Source: Tetracentron sinense
Lineage: Eukaryota > Streptophyta > Magnoliopsida > Trochodendrales > Trochodendraceae
Reading direction: 5' to 3'
Length of the DNA: 64,000 bases
Assembly: GCA_015143295.1 (NCBI GenBank)
Contig: CM026554.1
Coordinates: 53,380,627-53,444,626 of the forward strand
This document shows positions 57,637 through 64,000 of the stretch, piece by piece. Below the pieces are notes generated by a model. It ran no database searches, was not told where the DNA came from, and worked only from the letters and a program-made list of their open reading frames with translations. Position 1 is the stretch's first letter. Each line of letters opens with the position of its first letter. Both the position numbers and the translations under genes were made by a program.

Positions 57637-59754
57637 TTACTCCACGTCATGCAGCAGAAAATCTACATCAGGAACATACCCTTCCTCTCTCATTTTCACC
57701 TCCAACTTTGTCAGCAACCGATATATCTGCTCAGACTCTGGGTGCAATCTATGACCAACCAAGAAAGTATGGACCTTGCTTCTAACCTCAAGTGCACTAT
57801 ACCCAGGCATCTTCTTCAAGCCTTTCTCCTTTATAAGAGTTCTAATACTTGCCACGTTATCCCATTTCTCATCCACAGCATAAATATGAGACAACAAAAT
57901 GTAATACCCTGCATGGTTGGGATCTAACTGGAACAAATTCTTAGCCACGATCTCACCCATTTTGACATTGTGGTGAGTTCTGCAAGCACCAAGCAATGCT
58001 CCCCAAACATGAGGCTCAACTGGAATTGGCATTTGGTCAATAAGCTCCATGGCCTTGTCCAATTCCCCCGTGCGGCCGAGAAGATCAACCATTATACCAT
58101 AATGATCCGAATTGGGCTTGATTTGGTACTCATGTACCATCATATCAAAGATCTTAATTCCCTCTTCAACCAAACCAGTATGACTACATGAAGACAGAAC
58201 TGAGAGGAATGTGACTTGGTTAGGCCTAAGCACCGAGATCCTAAGCATTCGATCAAATGTTTGAAGGGCTTCCCTTCCAAGACCATGAATTCCATATCCC
58301 GCAATCATTGAACTCCAAACTACGACGTCTTTTTCAGCCATTCCCTCAAAAACCCTAATACCATTATCCAAGCTACCACATTTTGAGTATAAATCTATGA
58401 GTGCAGCCCCAACAAAAACCTTATTGCTGAAGCCACTGCTAACTAAGTAACCATGAAGGCAAAGAGCTTGCTGAAGAATCCCCAAATCCGAACAAGCCGT
58501 GAGAATCTTCACCATAGTAACTGCATCGGGCTGAGTTTCATTGCACAACATAGTACGGAAAACCGCTATTGACTCATTTGCCATTCCATTCTGAGCATAC
58601 CCGCTTAACAAAACTGCCCAAGAGACCACATCTTTCTTGGGCATTCTTTTGAAAAGATCTACTGCATCTACAGGGCACAAACACTTCATGTACATATCCA
58701 CTAGAGCGGTAGAGACTGCAACATCTAACTCAAAACCTTTCCTAACAGCAAGCTCATGGATCCTCCTACCCTCTTGTAAATTGCAAGCTACTGCACATGC
58801 TTGCAAAGCACTAATCACAGTGATTGAATTGGGTTCAAATCTCTTCTGAACCATTTCATTGAAAAGATCTAATGCTTCAACAGCCTTCTCATTCTGTGCA
58901 TAACAAGCAATCATAGAGCTCCAGGAAATCACATCTTTCTTCGCCATTTCCCCAAACAAATTCACTGCATTATTGACAGAACTCGCCTTTGCATATAAAT
59001 TCAACAAGGAATTAACCAAAGGCAAGTCAGAATCAAACCCCATCCTAATCGAAAAACCATGAACACATCTTCCAGTCTTAAGATTGACCAATTGTGCACA
59101 AGCAGAAATGACACTGACAAGCGTAACTGGATCAGGCGTGACACGTTTAATCATCACCATTTGGGAGAAGAACAATAACGCTTCTTCGGCAATACCATTC
59201 TGCTGATACCCAGTAACCATTGAAGTCCACATAACAACATCTGGTTGAGGAAATTCCTCAAACACTCGTAAAGCATCGCCCATTTGTCCACCTTTTGAAT
59301 AAAGTTCAATCAAAGCCGAACCCACAAACATATCCGAGTCAATCTTACCATTCTTCTTGATCAAACCATGGATCATCTGGCCAGCTGCGAGTGCTGATAA
59401 CCCAGCACAAGCCTTTAGAGCAATGGGTATCGTGAAATTGTCGGGCTTCTGGTCTGTCGTAACAGTAGTAGATACCATGTGAAGGAAGAGATTGAGGGTT
59501 TCTTCCCATTGCTTCTCTCTAACGTAGCTCCTGAGTGTGGCGTTCCAGAGATAGACGGTTCTGTGAGGAGTTTCGTCGAATATTATACGTGCTGTTTCGA
59601 GAGATGCGTATTTAGCGTAAGAAGAGGTCAGTTTGGTGGCGAAAAAGCTATCGTGGGCGAGACCATTTTTGAGGATTTGAGAATGCAATTGAGCGAGAGA
59701 TCTGCCATTGTTGCATGCTTCAAACAGATGAGAGAGCAGTTCCTTGCTCTTCAT
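57637..59754 (-). CDS. PLS-class pentatricopeptide repeat protein, E/E+ type (705 aa)
   Basis: This is an intronless frame of 705 residues with tandem 31-36-residue PPR units from about residue 30 to 560. Typical unit phrases include DMFVGSALIELYSKGGQMGDA, PDVVMWTSMVTGYQQNG, KDVVSWAVLLSGYAQNG and KDVVVWSSMIAGYGIHG. An E motif (about 575-650, PHVWGALLGACRTHHN) and an E+-like end (MPGYSALEVRSKVHTFLVG) follow, stopping at LHDVE exactly where DYW-class members continue, so the deaminase-like DYW domain is absent. Such proteins bind organelle RNA site-specifically and usually serve C-to-U editing with a DYW partner. Its layout resembles Arabidopsis At3g01580, but orthology is not shown. The frame is open upstream to 59832 only via TTG; the first ATG is at 59754 (MKSKELLSHLFEACNNG). 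An organelle transit peptide is not obvious. Confidence 0.93.
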   Translation of the reverse strand: MKSKELLSHLFEACNNGRSLAQLHSQILKNGLAHDSFFATKLTSSYAKYASLETARIIFDETPHRTVYLWNATLRSYVREKQWEETLNLFLHMVSTTVTTDQKPDNFTIPIALKACAGLSALAAGQMIHGLIKKNGKIDSDMFVGSALIELYSKGGQMGDALRVFEEFPQPDVVMWTSMVTGYQQNGIAEEALLFFSQMVMIKRVTPDPVTLVSVISACAQLVNLKTGRCVHGFSIRMGFDSDLPLVNSLLNLYAKASSVNNAVNLFGEMAKKDVISWSSMIACYAQNEKAVEALDLFNEMVQKRFEPNSITVISALQACAVACNLQEGRRIHELAVRKGFELDVAVSTALVDMYMKCLCPVDAVDLFKRMPKKDVVSWAVLLSGYAQNGMANESIAVFRTMLCNETQPDAVTMVKILTACSDLGILQQALCLHGYLVSSGFSNKVFVGAALIDLYSKCGSLDNGIRVFEGMAEKDVVVWSSMIAGYGIHGLGREALQTFDRMLRISVLRPNQVTFLSVLSSCSHTGLVEEGIKIFDMMVHEYQIKPNSDHYGIMVDLLGRTGELDKAMELIDQMPIPVEPHVWGALLGACRTHHNVKMGEIVAKNLFQLDPNHAGYYILLSHIYAVDEKWDNVASIRTLIKEKGLKKMPGYSALEVRSKVHTFLVGHRLHPESEQIYRLLTKLEVKMREEGYVPDVDFLLHDVE

Positions 59755-60280
59755 ATAAATGGTTAACAAAAAAATTTCATATAAAAGGTTGACCAAAAAA
59801 GGACCACCATAGGTCGGGAGCTGAGAAAGCAACCGTCCTGTCCTGCCCTGCCTATACCGTAAGATCTGAATTTTTTATCATGATCCAGATCCGAAAATAT
59901 CCAGGATTAACGTTGTTTGAATGTTCCCGAAGATATTCGAGATATCGATCTTTGGATGAGATCAGTCGACCCAGTAAGCCGCGCGATTCCGAAAAGAAAT
60001 CCAACCAGGATCGGAGAGATCGAGAGAAGAAATGATTTTTCAGATCTGGTTTTAGAGCATCCAATGCGTATCACAATACCACGACTACTGCTCCTTAATC
60101 CTCATTTTATAGAGAAGAGAGAAGCGTTTTTTGCTCATTTGGGTTTCCTTCTTCTTCCCAAAGAAACTGAGAAAGCTAGTGGAACAAGGTAACTAAAAGG
60201 AGGAGAACTTAATCTGAACTAGGAGGTACAATAGGTCTAAACACTATTTATAAGTAGGGCCAGGATCCTTAAACTGAGAG
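59755..60280. other. 5' flank of the PPR gene
   Basis: The sequence upstream of the minus-strand PPR gene is relatively GC-balanced, with GATCTGG/CCAGATC words, and may include its leader and promoter. Open frames on both strands (59852-60192) overlap each other and show no domain. Confidence 0.3.
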
Positions 60281-60284
60281 TTTT

Positions 60285-60440
60285 TTAATATTAAAAATAT
60301 TTTTTTAATTTAAAAAATATAAATTAATAAAAAAAAAAAACCAAGGATGGGTGAGTGAATCTTAGGGGTGGGTGAACCTTACCCATGGTTAAGGGGTGTC
60401 AAAGGAGACACGTGGCGACCTCTCGGGCTCCAACTCGAGA
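60285..60440. repeat. GTTAAGATTCACCCACC foldback family, right half
   Basis: CCAAGGATGGGTGAGTGAAT, GGGTGGGTGAACCTTACCCA and GACACGTGGCGACC are in family order; the left arm is not recognisable. A (CT)14 run follows at about 60537-60565. Confidence 0.55.
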
Positions 60441-60534
60441 GAATCCTGTGCCTTATAAGTATCTGTCTCTACTATTATAACAGGAGAACTTAATCTGATT
60501 GAGTTTACCAAAAATCTGAACTGAAGGTACAATA

Positions 60535-60565
<31 letters not shown>

Positions 60566-60626
60566 GCGCGCTATTATAAAAAGACACGGAATGTTAAGCA
60601 TATCCCGGCAATTTATAAAAGAGAAA

Positions 60627-60847
60627 TGATTTAAAACTCTTGATAGTAATACTATGGAGAATTGGGTCACCTGATTGAAAATTCAATGCCGCCAAATATA
60701 AAGAGAGTCCCACTATTTAATGCTTGTGTGCCTTGGCGCCGTTTGATTTCAATCGGATTGCCCAACTCTTGATATGCAATACCAACTATCGAGAGTTTAA
60801 AATCACTCTTGATATGCAATACCAACTATCGAGAGTTTGAAATCACG
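60627..60847. repeat. Hairpin-ended MITE family, copy 3, with duplicated end
   Basis: It begins GATTTAAAACTCTTGATAGT, contains GTCCCACTATTTAATGCTTG and CCTTGGCGCCGTTTGATTTC, and ends CTATCGAGAGTTTAAAATCA. The last 41 bp (CTCTTGATATGCAATACCAA to AAAATCA) are repeated once more in tandem, almost unchanged. Confidence 0.7.
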
Positions 60848-61094
60848 TTCCTTATAAAATTTCCGCTCTCCCTTGTTTTATAACAAACAAAGAAAATGCT
60901 AAACATAATCTCAAAATTTTAAAAAAAATCTGCATTTTCCTCTCTTAAGAGTTTAGACAATTAAACAACAAAAAAAAAATTTGGCCTATTTGTGAATCCC
61001 ACAAAAAGTCATTTGTTTAATATATTACCAAGAAAAAGAAATCTAAGCCCCAAACACAAATTTCAAACTCTCGCAACAATCATCATTACTGTGC

Positions 61095-61345
61095 AATACA
61101 CTTGAGAGCGAGGGGAAGGAGTTAACCACAATTAATAGGTGTTAAAAGGGACACGTGTTAATCCGTGAATGTGATTGAACTCTCCCTGAGTTCAATCGTG
61201 ATTGACTTTGATTCTATTCTTTAAATAGATAGATGAGGGTAGTTTAGCCTCTCTCATTATAATAGTAAAGATGTTTTATATAAGGGTAGTTTAGGAATTT
61301 CGGAAAATTCAAGTTACGCTGCCTCTCCCATTATAATAGTAAAGA
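61095..61345 (-). mobile_element. Helitron-like repeat, relative of 45891-46172
   Basis: This is the reverse complement of the insert at 45891-46172, sharing TCAATCACGATTGAAC, CATCTATCTATTTAAA and CTAAACTACCC words. Read on the minus strand it starts ATCTTTACTATTATAATGGG, and this start is repeated 90 bp further in, so the end is partly duplicated. No CTRR end was found. Confidence 0.4.
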
Positions 61346-61720
61346 TATTATAACAAGAGAAGAGGTGATAGAAGCGTTACTTGAATTTTGATGACATGAC
61401 CCTAACTATCCTTAATTTTTATTTTATCTTACTGTATTGCTATTAGACACTTTAGGGTATGATAGTCATTTAAACCCTAACTACCCACTAACCTCTCAAA
61501 TCTTTTTTCCTCTTTTTTCTTACGTTTATCTCTTAGTTCACAACTACTTCAAATTCAAAAAATTTCCTCTGTGTAAGTTAGATTCACAAACATTTATTCA
61601 TAACTTTTATATTTAACTAGAATCAATCTTGCACACTCAAGTTATGGAGTGCTTCGAATTATTTTGAGTCAATGGAGTGCAATGAATTTTTTTGAGTGAG
61701 TTATTTTCACTATTATCGAG

Positions 61721-61750
61721 CAATTTATATATATATATATATATATATAT
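61721..61750. repeat. (AT)n microsatellite
   Basis: A simple AT run of about 29 bp in AT-rich DNA. Confidence 0.9.
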
Positions 61751-61889
61751 TTTCCTCGACCAATTTCCTGACACATTTACATGAATATATCAAGCACTTG
61801 GTTACTATATAAGATTCAGATGTTTACACGGGGTTATCAAGATCTGGAAAAAAAAATCAATTTTTTCTTTTTTAAGTTTACATTTTTTG

Positions 61890-62105
61890 CATCACCGGTG
61901 ATCGGGATGAATCATGCCCGTTCTATCAAGATCCTTAAAAACAATTACTAGTGTTTTGGGTTTACCGGCGATTTTCCCATCGTCGAGTAATCGGGATGAA
62001 TCATGCCCAGTCTATCAAGCTCTTTAAAAAAAATAAAAACTAAGTTTTTGGTTTTTTGGATTTACCGGTGATTATCCGTGATCGAGATGGGGCAATTTTA
62101 TCATG
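61890..62105. repeat. Three diverged copies of an ACCGGTGATCGGGATG unit
   Basis: Copies start at about 61894, 61964 and 62063. Each has ACCGG(T/C)GAT, then (GA)TCGGGATGAATCATGCCC or a relative, and the first two continue TCTATCAAG(A/C)TC. They stand out as GC-richer islands in an AT-rich region. Confidence 0.55.
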
Positions 62106-62476
62106 ATGTTTTTATCAATCCCTCACTTCCTCTTATTTTTTCATGAATTAATCATAGTAAAATAACAAAAAATAATAATAATCAACATACAGGGGTTTAT
62201 TATTATAGTCGTTTTGGAGAACATGGGGACATTGTTGGCATTTTTACATTATTTTTTATTATTAGGTAAAAAAAATGGGGTTGAATGATACAGTCATTGT
62301 TAACCATGGTTAGAGACATGTTGGAGTAGATGGTTTTTAGAAAGAACCATTAATTATTTTAAAAGTGATAAAAAAAATCATATCAATATTATATTATTAT
62401 TTTAATATTTTATCAATCACTTAATTCATTTATAGTTTTTTTCAAAGGAGAAAACAAGGATACACATAATGTTGAG

Positions 62477-63125
62477 AGGATTTTATTGCTTTAAATGTTT
62501 AAAAAATATTTAAAATGAAGATGTTTTGCATATTTTTAAATTGGATGAAATCCTCTACGATTAAAAGCAACAAAGGATATGCATACGGTTAAAATTGTGG
62601 TTAGAAAAAAAAAAAATTAATATTTTTTCCTAATACCTTAAAAAAAGTTAATATTTTTTTTCTATAATGCAAGGATAGGTGGGTGAACCCTAAGGGTGGG
62701 TGAACCTTAACCACAGTTAAGTGGTGTCAAAAGAGACACATGGCGACCACAAGAGCGTTATTGTTCTTGAGTCCAGTAATAACCATAGAGGATTTCAATA
62801 CTTTTTCAAAAGAGTTTTAAAACAAGTTTTAAAAATATCACAATTGGAGATGTTATGGGTATTTTTTCAAATTAATGAAATCTTCTATAGATAAAAGCAA
62901 CAAAGGATAAGCATACGGTAAAAACTGTGATTAGAAAAAATTTATTATTATAATAATTTTTTCTAACTACAATTAAAAAAATTAATATTTTTTCTAAAAA
63001 CTAGAGGGTGAACCCTAAGGGTGTGTGAACCTTAACCACAGTTAAGTGGTGTCAAAAGGGTTATGTGGCGACAACATGGGCGTAACTGAACTCCATCAAA
63101 TCCAATTATAACCATAGAGGATTTC
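62477..63125. repeat. Tandemly duplicated foldback element, two copies of about 320 bp
   Basis: Copy one is about 62477-62787 and copy two about 62788-63117. Each contains TAAAAGCAACAAAGGATA, GGTGAACCCTAAGGGTG, AACCACAGTTAAGTGGTGTC and ATAACCATAGAGGATTTCA. They belong to the GTTAAGATTCACCCACC family (inverse orientation words), and the duplication includes flanking sequence. Confidence 0.75.
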
Positions 63126-63451
63126 ATTCTTTTTAAAAAGGGCTTTCAAAAGTATTTAAATGTTTTTTTCAAAATATATGGAAATAATATTAGTTATATT
63201 AAACTAACGATTTATTACTATGTTAGACACTAGCATATTATCAATCAATAATTTAAGAAGTTTTGTTATATTGGATTTCACACATGTATTCAAATTAATC
63301 TTTCTCATCCTGTCAGTATGTATATTTCTTTTTGTAATAATCAAAACTGTGACCACTCACGTGCATTCTGCTAGTTTTAAATAAAGAACTTAATTTGAAA
63401 CACGAATGTACAAATCTTTATAACTTATTGTCAGGTGAGCTATCTTGTCAC

Positions 63452-63839
63452 ACACCAAGGCTTTGTCACAGTGGTAGTGTATCCCCTGCTTTGGGGGGAG
63501 GTACCGGGTTCCATTCCCGAGAGGGTGGGAGTTTGTATATATTCTCCAAATTAGTCTAGGGATACTCCCAAAGTGTACACCCAAATATACTCTCAAATCC
63601 TAACCGTTTATCTCAATTATTAAACGGTTAGAATTCCTAGTGATGTGGCAATAAAAAAGACAAAATAAGCCAACTGAAATCCTGACCCTTAGTGGTTGGT
63701 TATAAACAGTTAAGATTAGGGAGTATAAATGGGAATACCCATAGACCGACTCTATACTCTCCACCCGCTCACTAAATGAACAGATACTAACACCTAATCG
63801 GCATTGCGGCCTAAAAGTATATCTCGAACAAAAAAAAAA
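63452..63839 (+). mobile_element. SINE interrupted by a MITE, with 12-bp target duplication
   Basis: CTATCTTGTCAC (63440-63451) and CTATCTTGCCAC (63840-63851) flank it. The body starts with an A-box-like stretch (GTGGTAGTGT), has the B-box-like GGTTCCATTCCC, and ends GCGGCCTAAAAGTATATCTC plus A10. Compared with the SINE at 45617-45791 it carries an extra 205-bp element at 63548-63752. Confidence 0.78.
63548..63752. repeat. MITE nested in the SINE (205 bp)
   Basis: The ends AGTCTAGGGATACTCCC and, inverted, GTCTATGGGTATTCCC pair. TATATTCTCC (63538-63547) and TATACTCTCC (63753-63762) look like a 10-bp duplication with one change, suggesting a Mutator-like element. A relative forms the target of the SINE at 45603. 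Confidence 0.7.
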
Positions 63840-64000
63840 CTATCTTGCCACCTCTTCTTATCTATCTATAATATAAAGAAATAAGTACCACCTAACCCCC
63901 AACAAATAAGTGCCACCTAACCCCCTCTCTTTGCTCTCCAATCTTTAATCATAGGAATCCTATGAATTCTATTTTAAAGATGTCATGTGACACCATTTTT

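Noticed and set aside
57637-59832. PPR protein of 731 residues starting at 59832
   Set aside because: The codon at 59832 is TTG. The first ATG in the frame is at 59754, giving 705 residues.
59852-60192. Open frames on both strands upstream of the PPR gene
   Set aside because: They overlap on opposite strands, lack domains and lie in the expected leader and promoter of the PPR gene.

Overview
The window is nuclear DNA of a flowering plant. It has GT-AG introns in widely spaced genes, plant-specific families (a PLS-class pentatricopeptide repeat protein, a C2/GRAM/VASt protein, a short PB1 protein), plant L1-type LINEs, MITEs, SINEs, a solo LTR and a Helitron-type terminus. The species cannot be fixed from the sequence. 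There is no sign of bacterial or organellar origin, and no CRISPR array, tRNA or rRNA gene was seen.

Layout. 1-14.8 kb is a LINE graveyard. It holds a minus-strand 3' fragment (about 31-1045), a nearly full-length plus-strand element (about 2950-8394), a second, heavily decayed plus-strand element (about 8420-12738) and a short 3' fragment (about 14312-14828). 15.3-18.3 kb holds a foldback MITE and a 2.5 kb solo LTR bounded by the duplication CACCT. 18.7-21.4 kb is a decayed, intron-containing hnRNP-like gene (two RRMs and a Gly-rich tail). One hAT-like MITE with an 8-bp target duplication lies just upstream of its first surviving exon, and another lies in an intron. 22.4-23.8 kb is nested MITEs. 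24.8-27.7 kb is a small three-exon gene for a 110-residue protein of unknown function. 28-38 kb is intergenic and rich in repeats. 38.8-39.7 kb is a two-exon PB1-domain gene with a TATA box and a TC-rich leader. 40.6-41.3 kb is LTR-like and contains an unusual 23-bp-period array of palindromes. 44-46.7 kb holds nested SINE, MITE and Helitron-like pieces.

46.9-53.5 kb carries the largest gene, nine exons encoding a C2-VASt-C2-GRAM-VASt protein of about 1030 residues. Just after it a Helitron-type 3' end and a 230-bp direct duplication of the gene's 3' flank bracket about 3 kb. 57.6-59.8 kb is an intronless minus-strand PPR gene (705 residues from the first true ATG). 60-64 kb is repeats again, including a SINE split by a MITE.

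Four genes look intact: the small unknown gene, PB1, C2/GRAM and PPR. They are not functionally linked in any way the sequence shows; this is ordinary plant gene order with one gene per several kb and mobile DNA between. The most informative content is the transposon stratigraphy, where target-site duplications let several insertion boundaries be placed to the base. No complete new biological system was recognised. The best candidates for a second look are the palindrome array, the bracketed Helitron region and the small unknown gene.
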